Assembly (NCBI RefSeq): GCF_002165135.1
Contig: NZ_NFZQ01000002.1
Span: 310,001-374,000, forward strand
Length of the DNA stretch: 64,000 nt
Reading direction: 5' to 3'
From: Pseudomonas sp. SID14000
Lineage (GTDB): Bacteria > Pseudomonadota > Gammaproteobacteria > Pseudomonadales > Pseudomonadaceae
This document shows positions 27,898 to 36,789 of the stretch, one piece after another. Made by a program: the position numbers and the translations under genes. The notes beneath the pieces are model-generated. The model was not told where the DNA came from. It saw nothing but the letters and a program-made list of their open reading frames with translations, and did not search any database. Position 1 is the stretch's first letter; each line of letters starts with the position of its first letter.

Positions 27898-29259
27898 CTA
27901 GGTGGTCGCACTTGCTTTGGTAGCAGACGATGCTCTTCGTATAATCCACGCACCCCAGGCCAAGCCGAGCATGGCTGCGATCACCGAAGCGGATAGTACG
28001 CCGAGTTTGGCTGCCCCTAATGAGCCATGGTCGACGAACGCGAGATTGGCGATGAAGATCGACATGGTGAAACCGATGCCGGCCAGCAGCCCAATCAGGA
28101 CAATGCTGCGCCAGTTGACCTCGGCAGGAAGCGCGCACCAGCCCAAGCGGACCATCAGCCAACTGACGCTGACGATGCCCAAGGGTTTGCCTGCCACCAG
28201 CGCGACAGCGACAGCGATCATGACCCATTGGCGGGACTCGGCGGAGAGATCGACACCCGATAGGCTTACCCCGGCATTGGCCAAGGCAAACACCGGCATG
28301 ATGCCGAACGCAACCCAGGGGTGTAAGGTTCCCTGCATGCGCACTACTGGTGGCACCAGTTCGCGCTGGGCCAGGCGCAGGCGTTTCAAAGGGTCCATGA
28401 GGTCGCTGGCATCCTGTTCAGGTGCCTTGGCACGTCCCAGCAACTCGCCGGTGAAGCGGGTAATTGCATCCAGCGGGCGCTCACGCATCGGCATTGCGGT
28501 CACAGGCGTCATCAGGCCCAGCACAACGCCTGCGAGGGTCGGATGGGCTCCGGTCAACAAGACGCCCAGCCAAGTGATCGCGCCAGGAATGATATACGCG
28601 TAGGCAGAGCCAACACCTATCTTCTGAAGCCCGATCACCATTAACAGACCGATCAACGCAACCCCGAAACCGCTGTAATCGAGGCCGCCCGAATAGAAGA
28701 ACGCGATGATCAGCACTGCGATGATGTCATCGATGATCGCCAGGGCCAGTAGAAACACACGGACGTTGGACGGGATCGACTTGCCGAGCAGCGCCAGTAC
28801 GCCTACCGCAAAGGCGATATCTGTAGCCGTCGGCACGGCCCAGCCTTGTTGTTCTGCCGAGGCGTGACCAAAACCCAGGTAGAGGAGCGCGGGTACGGCT
28901 ACACCGCCGACGGCGGCGGCCATGGGTAGCGTGGCTTGCCGCAGGCTGGACAGTGCGCCCTCGTGGATCTCGCGACGGATCTCCATGCCCACGACAAGGA
29001 AGAAGATGGTCATCAAGCCATCATTGATCCAGAAATGCAGGGACTGCGAATAGATCAGCGAACCCACGCCGATCGTCAACGGTGTATGCCAAAGGCCGTC
29101 GTAGCTTTCGGCGGCTGGGGAATTCGCCCAGATCAGCGCAGCAATAGCTGCAACCAGCAGAACAATGCCGCTGACCGCTTCAATGTGCAGAAAGCGTTCA
29201 AGGTTGGCGAAGGCACGCTCGGCCAGTTCCTGGGCGCGAGGCAATTCCTGTTTATGCAT
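27898..29259 (-). CDS. nhaA: Na+/H+ antiporter NhaA
   Basis: The product is a 453-residue NhaA-type antiporter that exports Na+ (or Li+) in exchange for protons. About twelve transmembrane segments are visible. The ion-binding aspartate pair of the family appears as [20 protein letters not shown], and a conserved [15 protein letters not shown] segment precedes it. It is longer than the E. coli protein by about 60 residues because of a cytoplasmic loop and a C-terminal extension. I chose the ATG at 29259 ([10 protein letters not shown]); codons further upstream would add a non-conserved 48-residue tail. A TrkH-type K+ transporter is the next gene upstream on the same strand. Confidence 0.92.
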   Translation of the reverse strand: MHKQELPRAQELAERAFANLERFLHIEAVSGIVLLVAAIAALIWANSPAAESYDGLWHTPLTIGVGSLIYSQSLHFWINDGLMTIFFLVVGMEIRREIHEGALSSLRQATLPMAAAVGGVAVPALLYLGFGHASAEQQGWAVPTATDIAFAVGVLALLGKSIPSNVRVFLLALAIIDDIIAVLIIAFFYSGGLDYSGFGVALIGLLMVIGLQKIGVGSAYAYIIPGAITWLGVLLTGAHPTLAGVVLGLMTPVTAMPMRERPLDAITRFTGELLGRAKAPEQDASDLMDPLKRLRLAQRELVPPVVRMQGTLHPWVAFGIMPVFALANAGVSLSGVDLSAESRQWVMIAVAVALVAGKPLGIVSVSWLMVRLGWCALPAEVNWRSIVLIGLLAGIGFTMSIFIANLAFVDHGSLGAAKLGVLSASVIAAMLGLAWGAWIIRRASSATKASATT

Positions 29260-29419
29260 AGGCGCAAGTACTCCCGCATGGCGGCCCGACCTGCGCTGTT
29301 CTTTAACCTGCCCCCACTGCACCGTGCAGCTGGCACCCATCCGGTAGTCTACCGAACAACTATTCTCAGATGAACGAAAAGTACCAAACCTAATGTTTCT
29401 CACCTGCTTGACGTCTGGC

Positions 29420-30874
29420 CTAGAATCGCCAGAAAGCTGGAGAGACGAGTACCAGTACGGTCAGGATTTCGAGCCGCCCAAGGAGCATGCCAATCGTCAG
29501 CAGCCATTTCGCAGCGTCTGATAACGAGGCGAAATTACCAGCAGGCCCGATAAGTGTACCCAGCCCCGGTCCAACGTTGCACACGGCGGTAGCTGCCCCG
29601 CTCAACGCCGTCATCCAGTCGAGCCCCAGCAGAGAGAGGCCAAGGGCGATGACCGCGATGGTGATCGAGAAGAAGAACGAAAACGTCAGCATTGAGCGCA
29701 CGATCTCTTCATCGATGGGGTGCCCATTGTATTTCTTCGAGATCGTTGCCCTTGGGTGGATCAATTGTTTCAGGCTGCTGACAAGCAAGGCCGCGGCCAC
29801 CTGGAAACGAAATATCTTCAGACCGCCAGCGGTAGAGCCTGAGCAGCCGCCGACGAACGTCAGATAAAAGAACAGCATGATCGCGAAGCTGCCCCAAAGG
29901 GTGTAATCACCGACGGCAATGCCTGTGGTGGTCACCACCGAGGTCACATTGACCGCAACGATACGAAACGCATCCCACCAGGAGAAGTCGCTGTGCCAGC
30001 TCAGCCAGGTTCCGACAGCGACCCACATGAAGACAAGGAAGCCCAGAAAACCGCGAACCTGATGGTCCTTGAGCAGGGCGCGCCGATGGCCACGCAATGT
30101 GGCCACATACAGGGTGAAGGGCAGGCTGCCGAGAATCATGATGACCACGGCCACCCAATGCACTGCAGGTTGCACCCAATGCCCCAGTGAGGCATCCGAA
30201 GTGGAGAATCCTCCGGTCGAAATCAGTGACATCGAATGATTGATGGCTTCGAACGGGGTCATTCCGGCCGCCCACAACGCCCATGTCCCCAGTGCTGTCA
30301 GGCTCAGGTAGACCAGCAGGATCATCTTGGCCGCCACATGCGAGCGCGGGGTCACTTTGTCGGACCAGTCCGACGACTCTGTCTGGAACAGGCGCATGCC
30401 GCCCACGCGCAGTAATGGCAGGATCGCGACGGCCATGCCGATAAAGCCAATGCCTCCCAGCCAGTGAAGCAGAGAGCGCCAGATCAGCAGCCCCGGCGAT
30501 GCACTGTCCAGACCGGTCAGTACTGTCGAGCCGGTTGTGGTGATTCCCGACATGGTTTCGAAGAACGCGTCCGTATAGCTGATGTGCCGAATGAACACCA
30601 TCGGCAGGGCCGCAAATGCGCACACGATGACCCAGCTCGCCGTTGTCAGGAAATACATGTCCCTGGCCCGCAGTTGCGGTGTGTCGGGCACTCCACGAGC
30701 CACCATGACCAGGCCGGCGCACAGGACGATGAGGCTCGACCAGAGGAATGCGCCGAGGTCGTCGCTGCGGTCATGCAGCAGCAGCGTCAGCATCGGGATC
30801 ACCATGCTGATGGCCAAAGTGATCAGGAATACACCAATAATGAAGGCGATGAAACGCAGTGCAGGAAGCGGCAT
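29420..30874 (-). CDS. trkH: TrkH-family potassium uptake protein
   Basis: The product is a 484-residue K+-translocating subunit of the Trk type. Four selectivity-filter loops are recognisable: [26 protein letters not shown] and CNVGPGLG, each between a pair of membrane helices. It needs the NAD-binding TrkA protein, which is not encoded here. I chose the ATG at 30874 ([11 protein letters not shown]), which matches how TrkH proteins start; an ATG at 30895 would add 7 residues and neither has a strong ribosome-binding site. It lies about 160 bases upstream of nhaA on the same strand, suggesting joint cation control. Confidence 0.92.
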   Translation of the reverse strand: MPLPALRFIAFIIGVFLITLAISMVIPMLTLLLHDRSDDLGAFLWSSLIVLCAGLVMVARGVPDTPQLRARDMYFLTTASWVIVCAFAALPMVFIRHISYTDAFFETMSGITTTGSTVLTGLDSASPGLLIWRSLLHWLGGIGFIGMAVAILPLLRVGGMRLFQTESSDWSDKVTPRSHVAAKMILLVYLSLTALGTWALWAAGMTPFEAINHSMSLISTGGFSTSDASLGHWVQPAVHWVAVVIMILGSLPFTLYVATLRGHRRALLKDHQVRGFLGFLVFMWVAVGTWLSWHSDFSWWDAFRIVAVNVTSVVTTTGIAVGDYTLWGSFAIMLFFYLTFVGGCSGSTAGGLKIFRFQVAAALLVSSLKQLIHPRATISKKYNGHPIDEEIVRSMLTFSFFFSITIAVIALGLSLLGLDWMTALSGAATAVCNVGPGLGTLIGPAGNFASLSDAAKWLLTIGMLLGRLEILTVLVLVSPAFWRF

Positions 30875-31152
30875 TGAGCAAGCTCGTTTGGACATTGTCA
30901 GCAGTATTGCCTGCGCTACGGCAATGTCGAGTGAGAAAGGGGCGATTCAGCCCTGCCATTCAAGTCTATCAGGCAGAGAACAAAAGCCAGTTAGCAAGGG
31001 ATTGTTCAGCATAATCCTGCGACAACCTCTCTCCCAGCCTTAGTGATCATGACGCTGGAATTCACGCATGAAGCAGCGTGTAACGTTTGGTCGCGGTTCG
31101 GGGTATTGCCCGGCGTGCTAGAATCCGCTCCTTCGAATCTGGAGGTACACGC

Positions 31153-31722
31153 GTGCGCAAACTGGCTGTGGTAATGGCAGTGTTCGCCCTGGCGGGCTGT
31201 GAGAACGAGGTCGAAGGCGTGCACAAACAGGTGGCCGAACACCTGCACAACCCCAAGACCGCCAAGTTCGGTAACGTGCGGATTGACACCCAAGGCACCA
31301 TCTGCGGTCAGGTCCGCGGCAAGGATGATGCCGGGCAGTACGAGGCCTACCGCAGCTATGTGGCGATCAAGCGTGATGGCCAATACGAAATCATCGTAGA
31401 CGACAGCGGCAACAACCTGCGCATCCGCGAAATGTGTGGCGGCGCCGAGCTGCAACGCCGCGCCGAAGCCCTGGCTGGCCAACCGGCCCCGCAAGGCTGG
31501 GATGTGGAAGTGATCCAGGGCGCCAACATGGGTGCACTCAGCGACATGACCGCACGCTTGATCGAAAAGGGCATTCCGTCCTCGGTGGAGTATCGCGACG
31601 GCAAGCCGGTGGTGCTGATGGGGCCGTTCCCGAGCCGTGAAGAAGCCGAAGCACGCAAGGCCGAGGTGATGGCCAAACTGGGCACCGATTCGGTGGTCAT
31701 CCAGCACGGCGCAGCACGCTAA
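31153..31722 (+). CDS. SPOR-domain lipoprotein
   Basis: The product is a 189-residue lipoprotein. The signal sequence ends in LAGC (cysteine at residue 16). A small N-terminal domain follows (HLHNPKTAKFGNVRIDTQGTICGQV). The C-terminal ~75 residues resemble a SPOR peptidoglycan-binding fold (WDVEVIQGANMGALSDMTARLIEKG… VLMGPFPSREEAEAR). The start is GTG at 31153, fixed by GGAGG seven bases upstream. SPOR proteins bind denuded septal glycan, so a cell-wall role is likely. Confidence 0.75.
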   Translation: MRKLAVVMAVFALAGCENEVEGVHKQVAEHLHNPKTAKFGNVRIDTQGTICGQVRGKDDAGQYEAYRSYVAIKRDGQYEIIVDDSGNNLRIREMCGGAELQRRAEALAGQPAPQGWDVEVIQGANMGALSDMTARLIEKGIPSSVEYRDGKPVVLMGPFPSREEAEARKAEVMAKLGTDSVVIQHGAAR

Positions 31723-31785
31723 ACCCAGCCCTTTCTGTCACGTAGAGGGCTGAATTCGCGAGCGCTAACTCAATGAGCTATGCGC

Positions 31786-31884
31786 AGTTCTACGAGAGCA
31801 GCCTTGTGCCGCGAAGGGGCCTTACTGGTAATGCATATCTGTTGCCCGTACCGGCCTCTTCGCAGCACAAGGCTGCTCCTACAA
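31786..31884. repeat. Diverged REP pair
   Basis: Inverted copies of a variant REP (AGCAGCCTTGTGCCGCGAAG and CTTCGCAGCACAAGGCTGCT) lie between the SPOR lipoprotein and the HD-domain gene. Confidence 0.75.
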
Positions 31885-31988
31885 AGGCCGCGCCAGCTTC
31901 TGGATTTTGAGTGGTCACACCTGCGCTAGACATTGTTCGCACAAGTTTGGCTATGCTTGGCAGGAAGATGCCGAACGGGGAGGGCCTC

Positions 31989-32414
31989 ATGTCTACACTG
32001 GAGCGGGCCATTGCCGTGGCCGCCAGGGCGCATGAAGGGCAGTACGACAAGGGTGGGGCTGCTTATATCCTCCACCCGTTACGTGTGATGATGCGGGTTT
32101 CTACACCTGAGCAACGGATTGTCGCAGTGCTTCACGATGTGATCGAAGATACTTCGCTGACCCTGTCCGACCTGGCGCGCGAGGGCTTCGCGCTGAAAAT
32201 CCTTGCCGCCTTGCTGGCGCTCAGCCGCCGTGAGGGCGAGGCCTACCAGGACTTCGTGGTGCGCCTGGGCGGTGATCCGCTGGCGCGTACGGTCAAACTG
32301 GCCGACCTGGCCGACAACAGCGACCTTTCGCGCATCCCTTGCCCGGGCCCCGCTGACCTGGCACGGCTGGCGCGTTACCGCGAAGCCAGCGCCTACCTGC
32401 AGGCGTTGGTCTGA
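31989..32414 (+). CDS. Small HD-domain hydrolase, SpoT/Mesh1-like
   Basis: The product is a 141-residue single-domain HD hydrolase. The opening motif A-x-x-AHEGQYDKGGAAYILHPLRV (about 11-30) and LHDVIEDT (about 48-55) are the metal-binding motifs of the RelA/SpoT hydrolase domain. LADLADNSDLSR supplies the third metal ligand region. There is no synthetase or TGS domain. Candidate activities are hydrolysis of (p)ppGpp or NADPH-type nucleotides. I chose the ATG at 31989, where the domain starts. Confidence 0.8.
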   Translation: MSTLERAIAVAARAHEGQYDKGGAAYILHPLRVMMRVSTPEQRIVAVLHDVIEDTSLTLSDLAREGFALKILAALLALSRREGEAYQDFVVRLGGDPLARTVKLADLADNSDLSRIPCPGPADLARLARYREASAYLQALV

Positions 32415-32417
32415 GGT

Positions 32418-32647
32418 TCAGCCACAGGTCTTGAGGTTGACCGGCCCGACGAACTCGTTGCCCCGTCCCATCACACAGGCCACCTGCTGGTTGCGTTGTC
32501 GCTCCCAGGCTTGCGGCGGGTAGGTCCTGTTCCAGGCTTCGAACAACTGGCGGTCCTGCCGGGACATGCGCAGGTTGTACTGCTTGCTCATGGGCCGAAG
32601 GGGGTGGTCAGAAACAGGCAAACAGCCGCGAAAAGCGAAACTCTCAT
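32418..32647 (-). pseudogene. endA: Broken endonuclease I gene (endA/endX) with internal deletion
   Basis: Two remnants of a secreted endonuclease I are joined. At 32647 an ATG starts a 19-residue signal peptide (MRVSLFAAVCLFLTTPFGP) that runs into TGA at 32590-32588. That TGA overlaps an ATG (32591) which opens a second frame. The second frame reads QYNLRMSRQDRQLFEAWNRTYPPQAWERQR, the C-terminal region of EndA proteins (E. coli EndA has QYNLTLSRQQTQLFNAWN…). The roughly 150 residues between, including the catalytic EWEHVVPAW core, are gone. The product cannot be active. It directly follows the DUF1654 gene on the same strand. Confidence 0.85.
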
Positions 32648-32653
32648 GCGCGG

Positions 32654-32902
32654 TCAGTCTTCCTTCGGTACAGTCCAGAAAATCTGCACGCCGCCATCGT
32701 CGCGGTGGGCGAGGGTGACATTGTCGTTTTCGGCAATTTCCTCGAGCAGGGTTTCCCAGTCTTCCGGGGTTTCCTGCTCCAGGCGGAAGATCAGCGCCGC
32801 GCGACTGCGCTGGGCGGTGGGGCTGTTGATGATCTTCTGAATGCGCACACCCAGTTGTTCATAGCTGCTCGGGGTGGAGGAGGCGGTGCTGGACACAAGC
32901 AT
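32654..32902 (-). CDS. DUF1654-family protein, LexA-controlled
   Basis: The product is an 82-residue DUF1654 protein with the family layout SSYEQLGVRIQKIIN…, RAALIFRLEQETPEDW, and LLEEIAENDNVTLAHRDDGGVQIFW. The function is unknown. A perfect LexA box (32915-32930) overlaps the alternative starts at 32926 and 32938, so the true start is downstream. I mark the ATG at 32902. A GTG two codons later (32896) has better spacing from AAGGAA and is equally possible. Induction by DNA damage is expected. Confidence 0.82.
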   Translation of the reverse strand: MLVSSTASSTPSSYEQLGVRIQKIINSPTAQRSRAALIFRLEQETPEDWETLLEEIAENDNVTLAHRDDGGVQIFWTVPKED

Positions 32903-32914
32903 TTCCTTGTTTTG

Positions 32915-32930
32915 CTGTATGCGCATACAG
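32915..32930 (-). promoter_or_regulatory. LexA (SOS) box
   Basis: CTGTATGCGCATACAG is a perfect 16-base palindrome with the CTGT-N8-ACAG form of the E. coli-type LexA operator. It lies 12 bases upstream of the DUF1654 start. The remaining stretch up to the ribose promoter (32931-33175) shows no gene. Confidence 0.85.
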
Positions 32931-33175
32931 TATTTCACCGTAAGTAATTTCGCAACAGCTTGTCAGGCGAAAGCTGTGCTCAAGCCTGAGCCGATCCGTG
33001 CCCGGCGTTATCCAAATCTCCCGGAAGATCCGCTGCGACGCTTCGCGATACAAGGCCGCATGCGGGCGTATTCCGTTCGGGATTCCGAACAAATGCAGGA
33101 AAATACGTTCGGTTTTTCGGAAAAATCCGGATAAACTGCCCCGGGCTCGACTTGACCTCCGATAGCCAGACGTAT

Positions 33176-33204
33176 TTGACAAAACCCGGTCCTGTTTCCA
33201 TAGT
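33176..33204 (+). promoter_or_regulatory. Promoter of the ribose operon
   Basis: TTGACA (33176-33181) and CATAGT (33199-33204) are spaced by 17 bases. The RbsR operator lies just downstream, over the expected start point. Confidence 0.65.
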
Positions 33205-33212
33205 TGGTCAAA

Positions 33213-33224
33213 GCAAACGTTTGC
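33213..33224 (+). promoter_or_regulatory. Probable RbsR operator
   Basis: GCAAACGTTTGC is a perfect 12-base palindrome with the central CG step typical of LacI/PurR-family operators. It begins 9 bases after the -10 hexamer of the rbs promoter, a position suited to repression. The rbsR gene is within the same operon. Confidence 0.75.
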
Positions 33225-33261
33225 GATCCGACAAAAAACACAAGATTCGGAGTCATCGTCC

Positions 33262-34218
33262 ATGAAACTGCCGTTCCCCGGTCGTCTGCTGGCCCTCGCG
33301 GTCATTTCCTCGCTGTCCTTTACCCTGCCGTTTTCTGCCGCCCACGCCGAAGACAAGCCCAAGGTTGCCCTGGTCATGAAGTCGCTGGCCAACGAGTTCT
33401 TCCGCACCATGGAAGACGGCGCCAAGGACTACCAGAAAGCTCACGCCGATGAATTCGAGCTGATTGCCAACGGCATCAAGAACGAGACCGATACCGGCGA
33501 GCAGATCCGCATCGTCGAGCAAATGGTCAACGCTGGTGCCAAGGCCCTGGTCATAGCTCCGGCCGACTCCAAGGCGCTGGTGTCGGCGGTGAAGAAGGCC
33601 ATGGACCAGGGCGTGGTGGTGATCAACATCGACAACCGCCTGGACCCGGCACTGCTCCAGAGCAAAGGCATCAGCGTACCCTTCGTCGGCCCCGACAACC
33701 GCAAGGGCGCGCGCCTGGTCGGCGACTTCCTGGCCAACGAGAAGCTCAAGGCCGGCGACCAGGTCGGCATCATCGAAGGCGTGCCGACCACCACCAACGC
33801 CCAGCAGCGCACTGCCGGCTTCAAGGACGCCATGGAAGCCGCGCAGATCAAGATCGTCTCGGTGCAGAGCGGCAACTGGGAAATCGACAAAGGCAACGCC
33901 GTCGCTGCTTCCATGCTCAACGAATACCCCGACCTGAAAGCCCTGCTGGCCGGCAACGACAGCATGGCACTGGGCGCCGTGTCGGCCGTGCGTGCCGCTG
34001 GCAAGACCGGGCAGGTGCAAGTGGTGGGCTACGACAACATCAACGCCATCAAGCCGATGCTCGCCGATGGCCGCGTGCTCGCCACCCTCGACCAGGCGGC
34101 CAGCCAGCAGGCGGTGTACGGCATCCAGGCGGCGCTGAAAATGGTCAAGGGCGAGAAGCCGGATGTGGATGCCGACAACGTCATCCAGACCCCGGTCCAA
34201 CTCATTACCAAGCCCTGA
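33262..34218 (+). CDS. rbsB: Ribose ABC transporter substrate-binding protein
   Basis: The product is a 318-residue periplasmic ribose receptor. The signal peptide (about 1-28, ending AHA before EDKPKVALV) is followed by a type I periplasmic-binding fold: VMKSLANEFFRTMEDGA at the first lobe, DSKALVSAVKKAMDQGVVVINIDN, and GNDSMALGAVSAVRAAGKTGQVQVVGYDN in the second lobe. It is the first gene of rbsBACRKD and is preceded by promoter and operator. Confidence 0.93.
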   Translation: MKLPFPGRLLALAVISSLSFTLPFSAAHAEDKPKVALVMKSLANEFFRTMEDGAKDYQKAHADEFELIANGIKNETDTGEQIRIVEQMVNAGAKALVIAPADSKALVSAVKKAMDQGVVVINIDNRLDPALLQSKGISVPFVGPDNRKGARLVGDFLANEKLKAGDQVGIIEGVPTTTNAQQRTAGFKDAMEAAQIKIVSVQSGNWEIDKGNAVAASMLNEYPDLKALLAGNDSMALGAVSAVRAAGKTGQVQVVGYDNINAIKPMLADGRVLATLDQAASQQAVYGIQAALKMVKGEKPDVDADNVIQTPVQLITKP

Positions 34219-34239
34219 TCGCTGGCAGGAGAAACGGCC

Positions 34240-35793
34240 ATGCCTGCATCGGCCAATGAAGTGGTGCTCGCCGCCAGCGGCCTGGGCAAGACCTACGCCC
34301 AGCCTGTGCTCGGCGAGGTCAGCCTGAACCTGCGGGCCGGCGAAGTGCTGGCCTTGACCGGCGAGAATGGCGCGGGCAAGAGTACCCTGTCCAAGCTCAT
34401 CAGTGGCCTGGAACCCCCCACTACCGGGCACATGCGCTACCGCGGCCAGGCCTACGCGCCCGGTAGCCGCAGCGAGGCCGAGCGCCTCGGCGTGCGCATG
34501 GTCATGCAGGAACTGAACCTGCTGCCCACGCTGACCGTGGCCGAAAACCTGTTCCTCGACAACCTTCCCGGTCGCTTCGGCTGGATCAGCCAAAAGCGCC
34601 TGCGCCAACTGGCCACGGCGGCCATGGCCCAGGTCGGCCTCGACGCAATCGACCCGGACACCCCGGTTGGCGAGCTGGGCATCGGCCATCAGCAGATGGT
34701 TGAGATCGCCCGCAACCTGATCGGCGACTGCCATGTACTGATCTTCGACGAACCCACCGCCATGCTCACCGCGCGCGAGGTGGAGCTGCTGTTCACCCAG
34801 ATCGAGCGCCTGCGCCAGCGTGGCGTGGCCATCGTGTACATCTCCCACCGCCTGGAAGAACTGCAACGCGTGGCCCAGCGCATCGTCGTGCTGCGCGACG
34901 GCAAGCTGGTGTGCGACGAGCCGATCCAGCGTTACAGCAGCGCCGAACTGGTCAACCTGATGGTCGGCCGCGAGCTGGGCGAGCATATCGACCTGGGCCG
35001 CCGGCAGATCGGCGCGCCACTGCTCAAGGTGGACAAGCTCAGCCGCGCGGACAAGGTGCGTGAAGTGTCGTTCGATGTCAGGGCAGGGGAGATCTTCGGC
35101 ATCTCCGGCCTGATCGGTGCCGGCCGTACTGAGCTGTTGCGCCTGATCTACGGTGCCGACCGCGCCGACAGTGGCAGTATCGCGCTCGGCCAGCCACCGC
35201 AGGCGGTCACCATCGACTCGCCCAGGGCCGCCGTGCAGGCCGGTATCGCGCTGATCACCGAAGACCGCAAAGGCGAGGGCCTGCTACTGACGCAGTCGAT
35301 CAGCGCCAACATCGCCCTGGGCAACCTCGGCGCGGTATCACGGGCCGGTGTGCTCGATGGCGAGGCCGAAAAGGCCTTGGCCGAGCGCCAGATCCAGGCC
35401 ATGCGCATTCGCAGTGCCGGCCCGCAGCAGGTGGTGGGTGAGCTGTCGGGCGGCAACCAGCAGAAGGTGGTGATCGGTCGCTGGCTGGAGCGCGACTGCC
35501 GGGTGCTGCTGTTCGACGAGCCCACCCGTGGCATAGACGTCGGCGCCAAATTCGACATCTATGGCCTGCTGGCCGAACTGGCGCGCCAGGGCAAGGCCCT
35601 GGTGGTGGTGTCCAGCGACCTGCGCGAACTGATGCTGATCTGCGACCGCATCGCCGTGCTGTCGGCCGGGCGCTTGGTCGACACCTTCGAGCGTGACCAT
35701 TGGAGCCAGGACCAGTTGCTGGCCGCGGCCTTCGCCGGTTATCAGAAACGTGACGCACTGCTGCATGATGCAGCCCCCAGGATGGATGCATGA
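34240..35793 (+). CDS. rbsA: Ribose ABC transporter ATP-binding protein
   Basis: The product is a 517-residue double ATPase typical of sugar importers. The N-terminal cassette has Walker A GENGAGKST, a signature-type segment GELGIGHQQMVEIARNL and Walker B VLIFDEPTAML. The C-terminal cassette has the degenerate GLIGAGRTELL in place of Walker A, then ELSGGNQQKVVIGRWL and LLFDEPTRGIDVGAK. The C-terminal site is thus non-canonical, as in RbsA and XylG. GGAG lies 8 bases before the ATG. It overlaps rbsC by four bases. Confidence 0.94.
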   Translation: MPASANEVVLAASGLGKTYAQPVLGEVSLNLRAGEVLALTGENGAGKSTLSKLISGLEPPTTGHMRYRGQAYAPGSRSEAERLGVRMVMQELNLLPTLTVAENLFLDNLPGRFGWISQKRLRQLATAAMAQVGLDAIDPDTPVGELGIGHQQMVEIARNLIGDCHVLIFDEPTAMLTAREVELLFTQIERLRQRGVAIVYISHRLEELQRVAQRIVVLRDGKLVCDEPIQRYSSAELVNLMVGRELGEHIDLGRRQIGAPLLKVDKLSRADKVREVSFDVRAGEIFGISGLIGAGRTELLRLIYGADRADSGSIALGQPPQAVTIDSPRAAVQAGIALITEDRKGEGLLLTQSISANIALGNLGAVSRAGVLDGEAEKALAERQIQAMRIRSAGPQQVVGELSGGNQQKVVIGRWLERDCRVLLFDEPTRGIDVGAKFDIYGLLAELARQGKALVVVSSDLRELMLICDRIAVLSAGRLVDTFERDHWSQDQLLAAAFAGYQKRDALLHDAAPRMDA

Positions 35794-36785
35794 AAACCAC
35801 CCCGCTCGACAGCCAAGGCGCCGCACCGGTGCGCCGCAGTGCTACCTACCTTGGCCTGGGTACCTACTTGGGCCTGGCCGGCGCCTTGCTGGCGATGATC
35901 GTGCTGTTCTCGTTCCTCAGCAGCCACTTCTGGTCGTACAACACCTTCAGTACCCTGGCCAACCAGATCCCCGACCTGATGGTGCTGGCGGTGGGCATGA
36001 CCTTCGTGCTGATCATCGGCGGTATCGACCTTTCGGTGGGCTCGGTGCTGGCGCTGGCGGCCTCGACGGTCAGTGTGGCGATCCTCGGCTGGGGCTGGGG
36101 CGTGCTGCCTTCGGCCCTGCTGGGTATGGCCGTGGCCGCGCTGGCCGGCAGCATCACCGGCGGCGTCACTGTAGCCTGGCGCATTCCGTCGTTCATCGTC
36201 TCGCTTGGCGTGCTGGAAATGGCCCGCGGCCTCGCCTACCAGTTCACCGACTCGCGCACTGCCTATATCGGCGATGCCTATGCCTGGTTCTCCAACCCCA
36301 TCGCATTCGGCATCTCGCCGGCATTCATCATCGCACTGCTGGTGATCGTGCTGGCCCAGTTGGTGCTGACCCGCACGGTGTTCGGCCGCTACCTGATCGG
36401 CATCGGTACCAACGAAGAGGCCGTGCGCCTGGCCGGCATCGACCCGCGCCCGTACAAGGTGCTGGTGTTCGCGCTGATGGGCCTGCTCGCCGGCCTGGCT
36501 GCACTGTTCCAGATCTCGCGCCTGGAAGCCGCCGACCCCAATGCCGGCTCCGGCCTGGAGCTGCAGGTGATCGCTGCCGTGGTGATTGGCGGTACCAGCC
36601 TGATGGGCGGGCGTGGCTCGGTCATCAGTACCTTCTTTGGTGTACTGATCATTTCGGTGCTGGCCGCCGGGCTGGCACAGATCGGTGCCAGCGAACCGAC
36701 CAAGCGCATCATCACCGGGGCGGTGATCGTCATCGCCGTGGTGCTCGACACTTACCGTAGCCGGCGTGCAGGCCGGCGGAACTGA
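35790..36785 (+). CDS. rbsC: Ribose ABC transporter permease
   Basis: The product is a 331-residue inner-membrane permease with about eight to ten helices. The BPD_transp_2 family signature is visible as VLIIGGIDLSVGSVLALAA (about 71-89), with the RTVFGRYLIGIGTNEEAVRLAGI coupling loop later. It starts inside the rbsA stop codon (ATGA), so it is translationally coupled. Confidence 0.94.
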   Translation: MKTTPLDSQGAAPVRRSATYLGLGTYLGLAGALLAMIVLFSFLSSHFWSYNTFSTLANQIPDLMVLAVGMTFVLIIGGIDLSVGSVLALAASTVSVAILGWGWGVLPSALLGMAVAALAGSITGGVTVAWRIPSFIVSLGVLEMARGLAYQFTDSRTAYIGDAYAWFSNPIAFGISPAFIIALLVIVLAQLVLTRTVFGRYLIGIGTNEEAVRLAGIDPRPYKVLVFALMGLLAGLAALFQISRLEAADPNAGSGLELQVIAAVVIGGTSLMGGRGSVISTFFGVLIISVLAAGLAQIGASEPTKRIITGAVIVIAVVLDTYRSRRAGRRN

Positions 36786-36789
36786 GAAC

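Noticed and set aside
33253..34986. 577-codon minus-strand open frame
   Set aside because: Antisense to rbsB and rbsA and without recognisable motifs.
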